From the NCBI GenBank assembly GCA_032622095.1, contig CP136061.1:127174754-127238753 (forward strand): a DNA stretch of 64,000 nucleotides, given 5' to 3'. The stretch is from Siphonodentalium dalli. Its lineage: Eukaryota; Mollusca; Scaphopoda; Gadilida; Siphonodentaliidae. The translations under genes were made by a program, and so were the position numbers. The notes below the pieces were generated by a model. That model saw only the letters and a program-made list of their open reading frames with translations. It was not told the origin of the DNA and ran no database searches. Below are positions 49,090 to 59,445 of this stretch, piece after piece (the first letter of the stretch is position 1; every line of letters starts with the position of its first letter).

Positions 49090-49625
49090 TACAGTGTTGT
49101 GTAAAGTATGTGATTTTCTTGTACGAGTCCAGGTTGTGGTCAAAAGTCATATTGGACGAGACACGCTGTGTCCAGACCAATATGACTACTCACCACAACC
49201 TGGATGAGTACAAGGAAAACACATGTTGTACATAACATTGTATAATGACATTTTTATTATCCATCTGTATGTTTACCAAAATTTTGGGAATATAACGTTT
49301 GTGGTTATTTTTGGTATTTGTCGGCACTTGATTATCTATAAAAGCCTGTAATGATCATCAGAAAGCCTTTGGAACAGTAAACATGAAGTGAAAAAAAAAC
49401 TCAATGTGAAAGTGAAACGTCTGCTAAATCCACCAGAGTACTGCACTCATCACAATTCACTGTTTCATCCAGCAATAAAGTGACCTCGTGACCTCGCAGA
49501 GTCCAGATGTATGACTTTCGGGAGTCCAATATGACTTTTTCCGGATTATCATGTGATTACTTTTGCCCAATCAGTGTTAGTTAAGGGATGGATAATAGCA
49601 TAATATATCGAGGATCATGAACGCT
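49090..49625. repeat. Interspersed repeat, inverted copy, just upstream of the GRDP exon
   Basis: Reverse complement of much of 32530-33100. It adds a ~95-bp hairpin at 49117-49222 (GTCCAGGTTGTGGT and ACCACAACCTGGA arms, with an inner AGTCATATTGG pair). The repeat ends ~40 bp before the splice acceptor of exon 49664. Confidence 0.8.
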
Positions 49626-49663
49626 GTGTTGGTCTTGGATTGTAATAAATATTATCATTACAG

Positions 49664-51181
49664 ATAATGGTGTTCCGTGAAGAGGACATAATTCTGAACT
49701 TTGACCTCTGGAAGCCAACTCTATGGCACCTCAAGTTTCTGGACAAGGCTAGCCAGTACCCACACCTGTTTGAGGAGCCACTGCTCAGTGAAGCATGTTG
49801 GCGTTACGAGCAGCTATGGATGCCACTTGTTGTTCAGCACACTGACGAGCTTCTTGTGGCTCCGCTGGACGTTGAGTTTGTCTGGATATGCCACATGCTA
49901 TCGCCTCAGGAATATGAAAACGACTGCAAGAAATGGTACAACAGAGTAGTGAACCATGAAGTATTGACTCCTGAGGAGCGAGGAAAAGAACTTTGGTCGA
50001 CTAAGGAATTATGGGAAAGTGTTTACCCGGACGTTCCGTTTGTTATTCACAAGCTAAATGATTTAGATTCTTACCGAAAAAAAAGTTATGCCGATTCAAA
50101 ATTTTCTTGTCATCTCAAGCAATCCGTTCAGCATCAACGATTATTCAGCTATCAAGTTTCACTGCCGCACTACAAGGACCGATCGTTTATCGAGGAGTCA
50201 ATTCTCAGATATAAGAAGTACCTGTACCTACATAAGATGCATGCTTTGCGCCAGACACCTTCATTTGATATCAACTTGGTTTGGAACGTCCACATGCTGC
50301 ATCCTCTTGCTTACAAAACTGACACTGTTCGATTGCTCCGGTCATTGCTTGATCATGAGGTTACTGTTTCTATGGTAACTCCGAGGTCAAATTTATATGA
50401 CACCGAAGCCCCAGTGAGAACATTGTGGAGTGACACGTTTTTAGAGAAATATAATAGGAGTGGGACTTCATTCCGCGGTGCTAGAGCGAATAAACGCTTA
50501 CAACCACTGACGAACAGCGATCAACTTTTATACAGTACTATCAAGGCAACAATGAACTTCACATCGCTGAAAATCACGGGCTTACAAAATGATAAATCAA
50601 CAGTCAGTATATGTCTGACTGTAAAAACACGACACAGATATCAATATGGTGAATTTGAGCTTGACGATAAACTTTTTTCCCTCAAAGGTTCCCAGCGTGA
50701 GTGGAAAGCTCAAAGTTTGGGCCGATTTAACATTGATTCTGTCTTCCAATCATTCCTGAGCATCTGTCTGAAAGAAAAAACCAAGTCCAGATTCTTGACG
50801 CCAACAAGTAAAATACTTGGAGAAAATCGTACCTATAGCTTGGATAAAGTTCTGAAAACTCTCAACGACGACAGTAAAACACCATTTTCCATCGACATTC
50901 CGTTATCAAAAACCAAAGACATTGCAGTGACTCTGACTGGGACAATTAGTGTTCCAAAGTGTGGAATGTCCGTGTTCTTCCTCAAGAAGGGTTCATATCA
51001 TCACAACCTTAATCCGGACAGTCAGGAACAGTTATGGGGACCAGTTCCACTTCCTTATGTTAAGCCAAGGACAAAAACCAACTGTGTGGTCGCAACTCAC
51101 AGGTATGTCAAATTTATGACTATCACAGGGAACAATAGAGGTGTATTCAAATCCATGTTCTTGGTTGTTCGTGAACGGCAG
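49664..51181 (+). CDS. GRDP-like (DUF1399) protein, first coding exon
   Basis: This is the main coding exon, 505 codons from ATG 49667. An acceptor (ttacag) ends at 49663. The ATG has A at -3 and G at +4, so it is probably the initiator, with the 5'UTR in an upstream exon outside or unrecognised in the window. The protein has two DUF1399-type repeats: residues 66-78 PLDVEFVWICHML followed by an EYENDC motif, and residues 199-211 SFDINLVWNVHML. Residues 253-271 carry the LW...F..KYNRSGTSFRG signature typical of glycine-rich domain-containing (GRDP) proteins. Residues ~288-450 are beta-rich and may be C2-like. There is no signal peptide or membrane segment, so a cytosolic protein is likely. The donor CAG|GTTAAC at 51182 is phase 0 and joins exon 55636 in frame; reading on gives only four codons to a stop at 51196. 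The molecular function of animal GRDPs is not established. Family call strong; exact ends moderate. Confidence 0.88.
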
Positions 51182-51561
51182 GTTAACAAGTCATAGAACA
51201 GGTTCTGGTTAATTTTGAACACTGAGGACTGGTTCAGGAATATCATGACGTCATGATAGCAAATTAAAATTTTCACTCCCGATAACAATGGAATGAAAAT
51301 TTATCCTTGAACATATTCTTGGTTTGTTCTTGGCCTGTTCTCATGGATTTATTTGTCACTCACGGATTGCATATCAATGGTCTACCATGGACGAACACAC
51401 AATAATGCGGATTTGAATACACCCTTGATAATTCTCAATTTCATCATCATGCTTATATGAGTTCTTTGAATAAGAAAGAGATGAAATAGCAGAACTAAAG
51501 CTTTATCCGATCAACTTTACCTTAATTTATATTTGTCCTATGAGTGCTTGTCCTTATGGTA

Positions 51562-51990
51562 TTAACCCTTTCTAATGGATTCTCCCACCAAGTTACAGTA
51601 ATGTCCTAAATAATCAACTTTTAAACCACAGCAGAATTATGGGTAACTTTTCAGGATTTAGTCTGAAATATGGCTCAATGAGAGCTTTCCGATGAATATC
51701 AACAAGCCATATTTCGGACTAAATCCTGAAAAGTTACCCATAATCCTGCTGTGGGAATCGATTATTTAGGGCATTACTGTATAAAATATACATTGGAATG
51801 GTCTCTTGTTCATTTGGAGTGATGTTCGGGCAATATTAAAGCAGACAATAGATAATATAAGTACAAAAGACGTCATTATTATTGAGAGAAATGTTCAGAT
51901 AAGAATTACGGACATTTGTTGAACTTATTATCTGAACATTTCCTAAGGGATAGCTACTCATCATTGAGTATTTAGTATAGAAAGGGTTAC
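51562..51990. mobile_element. TTAACCCTTTCTA element interrupted by a TA MITE
   Basis: Left end TTAACCCTTTCTAATGG, right end TTTAGTATAGAAAGGGTTA(C). It includes the inner hairpin GACATTTGTTGAACTT region near 51905-51935. Confidence 0.8.
51596..51779. mobile_element. CAGTAATGCCC MITE nested in a TTAACCCTTTCTA element
   Basis: TA on both sides. The host sequence reads GTTA|TAAAATATACATTGG when the insert is removed, matching the uninterrupted copy at 33138 (AGTTATAAAGTGTACATTGG). That confirms the TA duplication. Confidence 0.85.
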
Positions 51991-52104
51991 CATTCTATTG
52001 CTGCATAATTCATAGCTATACTCAATGTTATATCCATGATGCTCTATTCCAAGAATTTCTTACATCTACCGGTACTTGTCAGTCAGTATTTAGTAAGGAA
52101 AGGG

Positions 52105-52449
52105 TTAACCCTTTGGAGAGTATCTGTAACGTCATATACATGATGTCATGAGTAAATTTAACGTCAACGTCATAGCAATAATTATTAACAAGTTCGGTCA
52201 AAAGGGTCCAATAATTCGTTTTAATTTAGGTGCATTTTTTGTTAACGTGTGTTATCATAATCGATTGCACTTATACTTTTGGGACATTAATATATTAATC
52301 AAAATAACTCCTATACAAATCATTTATTAATCAGATGATTTATTGAAGTTATGTCTACATAAAATAACACTTCCTGAAACGACATATATGTTGTTCTACT
52401 CCTCAACCGATAGACGACATATATGTCGTTCTACTCACCAAAGGGTTAA
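52105..52449. mobile_element. TTAACCCTTTGG element
   Basis: TTAA at 52105-52108 and 52446-52449. The right side has two ACGACATATATG(T)-GT palindromes (52379, 52415). The left TTAA is shared with the right end of a TTAACCCTTTCTA fragment (TAGTAAGGAAAGGGTTAA). Confidence 0.8.
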
Positions 52450-52796
52450 GAATGAACATTTCCAGGTATACCAGTTCTCTCTCCTGCCAAATAATAGTGA
52501 TGCCGCAAATTTTCGGGGGAATTAATAGTTAATTAAAAGTGATGGTTTCTTCCAATGAGTGTTGCTTCCAGCTGCTGCTCAGTAGTTTCATATTCAGGTT
52601 GATCTAGCGGCTTGTTTCAAGCATAGTAGAGCTTTCAAAGAGTAAGAACCAACCAACATGTTAATTGCAAAACAATGCTTTTGTGTATATGAAGTCAATC
52701 ATGCATTTGCAATTTCTGATTATTATTTTTTCGTCTGCTGGCATAACTGTCATAATTTCCAAATCGGAAGAAGAAATGAAGTGAATTTCACTTGAT

Positions 52797-53073
52797 TTAA
52801 TCCTTTCAGTGCCAAGTCCGATTTTTGTATCAACCCATATTTCCTTGATCATTTTTCAAATTTATTGATTATAATGTGATACATTCATTCTTAACTCTTT
52901 CAGTGCCAAGTCCGATTTTTGTATCAACCCATATTTCCTTGATCATTTTTCAAATTTATTGATTATAGAGCTCTTTCCATCAATGTATCACATTATTATA
53001 ATCAATAAATTTGAAAAATGATCAAGGAAATATGGGTTGATACAAAAATCGGGCTTGGCACTGAAAGGGTTAA
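52797..53073. mobile_element. TTAACCCTTTCAGTGCC-family MITEs, half copy plus full copy in tandem
   Basis: 52797-52890 is a left half. 52891-53073 is a complete 183-bp copy with TTAA at both ends and an AGAGCTCTTTCC centre. Both are direct in orientation. Confidence 0.85.
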
Positions 53074-53511
53074 AATGTCGGACTGGATAATAAAATGGAC
53101 CACATAAAGCCTGCCTGATTCTACCACAAAAACTTAAACCGAGATAATTATCCTACTGATTATCCTATGTATTTTTGGACAAGGAATACACCTTATTTCC
53201 ATTTCACCATTATGTGCAGTGATTTTAAGAAGCCAATTATATAAAGATCAAAGTTCAGGGAATTCGGTAGTGGAAGAAATACTTCTGCAGTAGAAGTTTG
53301 CTATGCACTATTTGTATGTGTTTTTTGATATACGGAGCTCTGTAAAAGGCACAATCCTAAATACATCATTCAAGTGGAATTATCATGAACTGTGTGGAAA
53401 CAATATTTTGTTGAGAAAGAAATAGGGGTACTATAACATGCAGGTGCATGCACACTCATTGAACTGAGCTTTTTTTTATACAATTTACATCACAACATTC
53501 CTCATAGACAT

Positions 53512-53785
53512 GGTTCGCGCAGCCACTTGCCAAATTTGCCAATGGCAAAAATAATTCACATTTGGCAAAAAATATATTCATTTGGCAAGTCACGTTTTAA
53601 TTCCTCAAGAAAGTTGAAAAATATTGGTCAATCAATACGATTCATCTCAGGAAACTCTCACAATATAATTGCCAAATGCTATCCCTGATAGCATTTGGCA
53701 AATTCTAAAAGAATTTGGCAAAAAATATTTTCATTTGGCAAATTATTTGGCAAAAGTAAATTTGGTCCAGCGCGGACCCTGCTCA
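53512..53785. mobile_element. TTTGGCAA-rich hairpin element
   Basis: Repeated CATTTGGCAAA and its inverse surround a CTATCCCTGATAG centre (53672-53684). The outer parts are GGTTCGCGCAGCC and GGTCCAGCGCGGACC. A related copy lies at 45689-46130 and a fragment at 40430-40490. Confidence 0.65.
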
Positions 53786-54542
53786 TAGATAATAATGTGT
53801 TTAAGATGCATATCAACTTACATGTATGATGTATCTGTACGAAGAACTAACACTGAAGACTTCAGCTCATCATAAACTTCGTTGCTCAGTGCAATTTGCC
53901 ATTTCCAAAAGCACCCAATCTGATTAGAATATGTGGATAGGGTACACCATGTATAATTTATAAATAAAATGCCTCGTTGGAACAGTTGAGACTATATATA
54001 TTTTTTTTGCAAAACGAGTCTAATTTTCACCGGTAAAATTACCATAAATCCTAAGCTAGTTTTGTCAAATTTGGAAGGCGACTTTGTTTTCGCCTTGCGG
54101 ACATCCGAGGGCGACTTCGCCGGCCCGAGTCGCCTCCTAGCGTTGGGCCTGACTGAAGTAATTTGGTGCTAAATACATGTAGTAATGAATTTGTTTTCTT
54201 AGGTCAGATTTTTCAGAGGACAGAAATGGTGCCACAATATTTTGTTTTAAATCACCAGCATGGTCATGCACGTGTGCACACGATTCGACAGCACATCAAT
54301 TGCCTGTGTGGTTCATTAATAAGATTGGGTTCACGGTCACATTTGAGTTAGTGGTTGATATGTACACATCATTTTGCTGACTTGTTGATTGAGTTTTCAA
54401 CTGCCAGGGAACAAATTTGAATAATCTTGATGCTTTCCTCTTTATCCAAAAAATTAATAAACATGACGTCACTTTTATTAGGCAGGCGAGAGTACTTTAG
54501 AACTGAAGGGGAAAATCTATTCATGATTTAATGGGCTAATTG
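53786..54542. other. GRDP intron, unassigned part
   Basis: Only the fragment 54005-54152 is recognised. Confidence 0.35.
54005..54152. repeat. Fragment of a GGCGACTT-ended DNA element
   Basis: A dense GAAGGCGACTTTG and CGAGGGCGACTTCGCCGG stretch ends CTAGCGTTGGGCCTG. It looks like one terminus of a hAT-like element; the other end was not found. Confidence 0.45.
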
Positions 54543-54966
54543 CAGGCCTGCATATAGTGTGTCTGCCATTTGCAGAATGAGGTCCCCAGAGGGTGAATTT
54601 AGTGACTCTATCCCACATGGCGGGCTAGCATCACCAAATTCACCCTCTGGTGACCTCATTCTTCTTAAGCCTCATCTGCTATGGGATACCTAGGATCAGA
54701 TTGAAGTTTCCCAGTTGAAGTTGGTGATGTTCCATTTTATCTTCTCCAAATTAGGGGACATAGAAACTTCCCAGAAGGGAAAAAGTAACTAAAAACAATG
54801 TTAATTTGAGATTATAGATACTTCCCAAAAGATGAGGCCTAAGCAGAATGAGGTCAACAGAGGGTGAATTTGGTGATTCTAGTCCCCTGTGTGGGATAGC
54901 ATCACTAAATTCACCCTCTGGGGAACTCATTCTGCAAATGACAGACACACACTATTCACAGGCTTG
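54543..54966. mobile_element. CAAGCCTG-family MITE, full length, in GRDP intron
   Basis: Left end CAGGCCTGCATATAGTG, right end CACAGGCTTG, two hairpins (54575-54665, 54845-54935). The flanks no longer match. It lies ~670 bp upstream of exon 55636. Confidence 0.8.
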
Positions 54967-55635
54967 GCATAACATTAAAATTATGGAAATAAAACCGTAC
55001 TGACTTATTATTGGTAAATTTGAAGGTTACAGAACCACGACAGTGATGCCAGACCAATCTTCAGTGTTCGGATCATACACAGTCTTCCATTAATGATGTC
55101 TGCCGTGCAAATATATCACAAAGAAAAAATAGCTGTCATCAGTCATTTGATTGGTCGAGACCAACTTCCTGTACCATCATCAGTGAGTTTGCTTATTTAT
55201 TATTTTATTATGCATTTGGTCTTACTAAATTATTGAGAAAATGGATGTTCATAAAAAATCATCAATGCATTATGTTTCATTCAGAATAATTTATGTGACT
55301 ATGTTGATTGAAGAATTCAGTCTTATTTTGATTATCAAATTAAGAAAATAATGGACATGTTATACATCCTATATGGTGAGAAATTTTTCAACAGTGGGCC
55401 TTATTTGACAGAAACTAAGAAACTCTTGGTAAAAAACCACTTACGTCATAATAAATATTAGTTAGAAAAATAAAATATCATAATTATCTCAAACTATTTT
55501 ACATTCTGATATTTCCAACTTGTTTTTTTATTGGGCATGAAATACCTAGGAAATTTTCCCAGGTCTGGGAGAACTAGACCTCCCTGCATCATTTTTGATT
55601 GAACAACAACATTAATAAACTTATGTATGTTTCAG
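54967..55635. other. GRDP intron, unassigned part before exon 2
   Basis: AT-rich; no repeat recognised. It ends in a pyrimidine-poor acceptor tatgtttcag. Confidence 0.4.
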
Positions 55636-55750
55636 GTGGCACAGAAAATGAGGTGCATAACACTTGATCCGTCTAAACAAGAAAGAGCCATGTTGATAAA
55701 GAACCATAAAGGAGACTGGGCCATCTGTGTCGGGAGATGGGAAGGCGAAG
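55636..55750 (+). CDS. GRDP-like protein, second coding exon
   Basis: This short exon has 38 codons plus 1 nt. The acceptor is ttcag|GTGGCA and the donor gaag|GTAATG. It enters in phase 0 from the exon ending at 51181 and leaves in phase 1. It encodes a segment starting VAQKMRCITLDPSK and ending GDWAICVGRWEGE, with no stop in this frame. The phase agreement with both neighbours, consensus splice sites and coding-like composition support it. It continues the C-terminal beta-rich part of the DUF1399 protein. The cassette is too short to assign a domain alone. The exon lies between two repeat-filled introns of about 4.45 kb and 7.98 kb. Confidence 0.82.
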
Positions 55751-55849
55751 GTAATGATCAATCTCAATATTTTGGTTAAAGGCCCACTTCTTGTTCGAAT
55801 CCCCAGATCACATTTTTTTTACAAATGTATTCCATATTACAGTATAATG

Positions 55850-56048
55850 CCCTAAGTAATCGACCCCTTAACCGCAGCATAATTATGGGTAACTTTTCAG
55901 GATTTAGTCGGAAATATGGCTTGTTGCCATTCATCGGAAGGCTCTCAGTGAGAGCTTTCCGATGAATGGCAACAAGCCATATATCCGACTAAATCCTGAA
56001 AAATTACCTATAATTCTGCTGTGGTTAAGGAGTCAATTATTTAGGGCA
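55850..56048. mobile_element. CAGTAATGCCC MITE, right end lost
   Basis: Left arm, centre CTCTCAGTGAGAGC and most of the right arm are present. The last bases of the right end are missing after TTAGGGCA. It lies 100 bp downstream of exon 55636-55750. Confidence 0.8.
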
Positions 56049-56095
56049 GAACAAACTTTGGTTTGCTGTGAAACAAGCGGGCAGTGTGACAACTA

Positions 56096-56228
56096 CAGTA
56101 ATGCCCTAATTAATCAATACAAGAGCTCTTTCCATCAATGTATCACATTATTATAATCAATAAATTTGAAAAATGATCAAGGAAATATGGGTTGATACAA
56201 AAATCTGACTTGGCACTGAAAGGGTTAA
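56096..56228. mobile_element. Chimera: CAGTAATGCCC stub fused to half of a GTGCCAAGTCC TTAA element
   Basis: 56096-56113 is the first 18 bp of the TA MITE. It is followed by the right half (AGAGCTCTTTCC to GCACTGAAAGGGTTAA, 56119-56228) of the TTAACCCTTTCAGTGCC family. Confidence 0.75.
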
Positions 56229-56399
56229 ATAAAGGGGTTGGTCTTGGAGTGAATCTGAGAATCTCTATCACTTGGTGGACTCTTCTAGGTCACAGCTGTT
56301 CTGTATCCTGGTCGAATTTAAGTATTTTTGGTTTTATTTCATGCAAACAATAATAGTGAATAACACTGACTGTATAAATATAATCACGGACTCAAACGT

Positions 56400-56466
56400 T
56401 AACCCTTTCATGACTGGAGCTGCGCAGTTGCAGCATTAATGATCCTGTGACAGTGCATTATCTCAA
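56400..56466. mobile_element. TTAACCCTTTCATGAC-family MITE, left-end fragment
   Basis: It runs from TTAACCCTTTCATGACTGG to GTGCATTATCTC. It and its upstream flank (56375-56400) resemble 63350-63450. Confidence 0.75.
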
Positions 56467-57014
56467 AGAAATTTTTCTCAGAATTCCTGCCATATATGCA
56501 ATGCTGATAATAAGATTAAAAGAATTGTTTTATTAACAAAACTCACTGCAATGTTTTGGTTCAAAATTTAGCTCTATTGAGATACACCTTAAACCATTAA
56601 AGAATAATTCACTTGAACTTCAATATTAGAGAGGTTTTGCAAAATCAGTCTACTATCTTTAACATCAAATCAGATGCTCATTTTGATGAGGAATATAGCT
56701 CATGAGAATTGGTATTGTGAGTGCCCTCTACTCGGACTAGAATTACCTCCATGATTAACATAACAATTTACCATCTATACCGCTTTTCCACAATTTCCAC
56801 AATATATTCAACTTTCTTATTTAGGCAATGGAAATTGAATTTGTTGCTCGTTCAAAACTCAAATTTTAACCTGCGTTTTAATAGAGGATTAAACCTTGAA
56901 TGATGTTGAGAAATATAACTTTACATTTATTGGAAAATTGGTTGGAGATGCTCATAAAACAACAAAGAAGATTGGACTGGCCTAGTCAGCTAATCCCACT
57001 CAAACTGTCTGGTA

Positions 57015-57251
57015 TTAACCCTTCCATGACTAGAGCTTCCAGAATGTTTGCGAAAACCTTATGCCAATGAATTTTTCTCTTATATATATAAGAGAATGCA
57101 TCGGCCTAACAATATTTACCTTGACCTTGTAAGCCAGTGCATTCTCTTATATATGCGAGGCTCCCTATGGGAGACTTGCACATATAAGAGATTGCACTGG
57201 CTCAGGGTCTTTAATGCTGCACCAGCCCCGCTCCAGTCATAAAAGGGTTAA
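57015..57251. mobile_element. TTAACCCTTTCATGAC-family MITE, both ends
   Basis: TTAA at 57015-57018 and 57248-57251. The first hairpin is collapsed and the second intact (57138-57203). Confidence 0.8.
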
Positions 57252-57404
57252 CATGCTCATCGCTTAGTTTTTCAGAATGGGTGATTATCCGTAATTTGTT
57301 TGTGGTGCCCTCTGGTGGTTGTTTATTTTCTCTCAACTTGTTTTAAAAAACTAACTATTTCTGCCCTTAAAAGGAAATGACTAGATTTATTAATCATCAA
57401 TTTA

Positions 57405-57985
57405 TTAACCCTTTCATGACTATAGCTGCGCAGTTGCAGCATTAATGATCATGTGCCAGTGCATTTTCTTATATATGCGAGTCTCCCATAGGGAGGAATG
57501 CACTAGCTTACTAAATATTGTTAGGCCAATGTTTCTCTTACATGTGTGAGGCTCCCTATGTATAAGGTGGCACGCCCACCACCCCATCCCGCCACACATA
57601 GTATATTATGCGTCACAGGCGCCCCTACATCATTAGAATTTTTACTCGAGGAAGCAGACTGAACCCATCTCCCATAGTATCTTATGCGCCGCAGGCGCTG
57701 GAGACTAATGCTACTGCCCACATAAATAATATGTATAAGGTGGCCCGCCCACCACCCCATCCCGCCACCCATAGTATATTATGCGCCACAGGCGCCCCTA
57801 CATCATTAGAATTTTTACTCGAGGAAGCAGACTGAACCCATTTCCCAAAGTATCTTATGCGCCGCAGGCGCTGGAGACTAATGCTACTGCCCACATAATC
57901 CCTATGGGAGACTCGCACATATAAGACACTGCATTAGCACAGTTTTTTGCAAAATTTCAGGAAGCTCCAGTCATGAAAGGGTTAA
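57405..57985. mobile_element. TTAACCCTTTCATGAC-family MITE carrying a 338-bp insertion
   Basis: TTAA at 57405-57408 and 57982-57985. The centre of the second hairpin is split by 57561-57898. Confidence 0.85.
57561..57898. mobile_element. 338-bp dimeric insertion with 8-bp duplication
   Basis: TCCCTATG flanks both sides (57553-57560, 57899-57906). The insert is two tandem units of 173 and 165 bp, each with TATAAGGTGGC at the start, GCGCC(A/G)CAGGCGC hairpins and ACTCGAGGAAGCAGACTG. No clear TIR is seen. Class unknown; an 8-bp duplication would fit hAT or P-like insertion. Confidence 0.75.
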
Positions 57986-58401
57986 GTGGGCTATTCTAGA
58001 TCTACTTAGCCAAGCTGCAAAACAGAATTCAGTCCCTTCGCTATAATATGTCTCACCGCTGTCAGCATGTGTATTTTCTTAATTAAATTTTTTTTTTAAA
58101 GTGTTTTGTCAGTTACAATTCATTCTGTCTTGAACTAGGTAATTTTCAAATGACCATGGACCGTTCAGTTTCTTAGAATAATGCAGCAATGAATTTTAAC
58201 CTACAAAAGTCTCAAATTTATAAATGTGCGATTTCTTCACATCATGTGTAGATGCTGGCAGCAGTAAGTCCTGTGTAGGGGACTGAACTCTGCACGGAGC
58301 TTGCTACTAAGCTTCAGTTATTGGTTTGTACATGAAGAGAGATAACTCTAACTTCAATTTAATTAATAGATAGGCGATATTTGCTATGAGTGACCCATGT
58401 A

Positions 58402-58532
58402 CAGTAATGCTCTAAATAATCGACTCCTTAGCCACAGCAGAATTGTGGGTAACTTTTCAGGATTTAGTCGGAAATATGGCTTGTTGCCATTCACTGAGAG
58501 CCTTCCGATGAATGGCAACAAGCCATATTTTC
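58402..58532. mobile_element. CAGTAATGCCC MITE, partial
   Basis: Left arm to GCCATTCACTGAGAGCC, then the inner right arm to AAGCCATATTTT. The outer right arm is missing. Confidence 0.75.
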
Positions 58533-58627
58533 TGTAGTTTGAACAACCGAGTGAGTTAACCCTTTCATATCTAAATACTTGATGAGGACCATAGCCATTT
58601 GATTGCCATTCAATATCTAGGGATCTA

Positions 58628-58708
58628 GGGATGTGCGTGATAGCATCATTAAATTCATCCTCTAACTACCTCATTCTGGAAATGACAGACACACTATTTG
58701 CAGGCTTG
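58628..58708. mobile_element. CAAGCCTG-family MITE, right-end fragment
   Basis: It runs from GTGATAGCATCATTAAATTC to TTTGCAGGCTTG and lies next to the LINE 3' tail. Confidence 0.65.
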
Positions 58709-58918
58709 CTGGGCTGAATATCCTCACAAATGAATCGTTTGAGTGTGTCTCTGTACACCATCGGCTAATAGACAGATAAATAGATAGATACTTTATTGCG
58801 CAATCGCTATACGGATACAGGATATGGCAAAGAAAGAAAAAAAAAATATATATATATATATACATAAACATGCAAATAAAATATATGACTAGAATATTTG
58901 TGCTGAGTGATTACAGTG

Positions 58919-59300
58919 TTATTGTCGTAATATTTCGGCTTCAATTAAATATTTACTTAGAGCTCTGCTCATGATCAGTTGTTTATCATTAGATTTGAAT
59001 ATTTCTTGAAGCTTTTGGCGCTCGTCTAACACATCGTAATTTGATATCACATTCTTCGCGTAACTGCTAAAGACTTGCCTAGGATTGTGGTACTTCGGGC
59101 AGTGTAATAAAAAGTGAGACTCATCTTCGATAGGTTTATCTTTAGCGGGCATATTATGACTACATTGTTTGCAAGTTCGTTCCTCTACGGGGATTGGATT
59201 AGGTTTCACATGTCTGCCTATTTCTATTTCTAGCTTGTGCGAGCTTGTAACAAGTTTCGATATTGGACGTCTTTCATTTCGAGATAACGTTGTTTAATAA
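58919..59300 (-). pseudogene. LINE fragment: C-terminal Cys/His region
   Basis: The frame encodes RPISKLVTSSHKLEIEIGRH, then KPNPIPVEERTCKQC, HFLLHCPKYHNPRQ and a natural-looking stop at 58919. CxxC...H...HC spacing is common at the C-terminus of CR1/RTE-like elements. The sequence after the stop runs into the AATAAAG/(TCTA)n tail near 58770-58800. Confidence 0.75.
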
Positions 59301-59445
59301 GAAGCCCTTGTTTCAAAATCTGTTTTAATTTTTCCCATAAATTCTAATTTACTATTTTCTGCACATGCACCTTTTATATCAAGGTGCCTCCATGCTTGTC
59401 GGAAATGGTCTTTTAATCGGGATTGAAATTTCTCCCCAAAAGTAT

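Noticed and set aside
51103-51196. Splice donor CACAG|GTATGT as the end of GRDP exon 1
   Set aside because: It is phase 2 and joining to 55636 gives an early stop; the donor at 51182 (CAG|GTTAAC) keeps the frame.
4358-54948. Recurrent frames encoding RMRSPEGEFSDA...SLNSPSGDLIL
   Set aside because: These are translations of the hAT-like foldback hairpin in many copies; both strands read alike because the DNA is palindromic.
577-57242. Recurrent frames with YICESTIGRLAYIRECIGL
   Set aside because: Translation of the GCGAG hairpin cassette; no gene.
57561-57898. Retrozyme-like tandem dimer with a hammerhead ribozyme
   Set aside because: No CTGATGA core paired with a GAAA strand is visible on either strand; only CTAATGATG was found.
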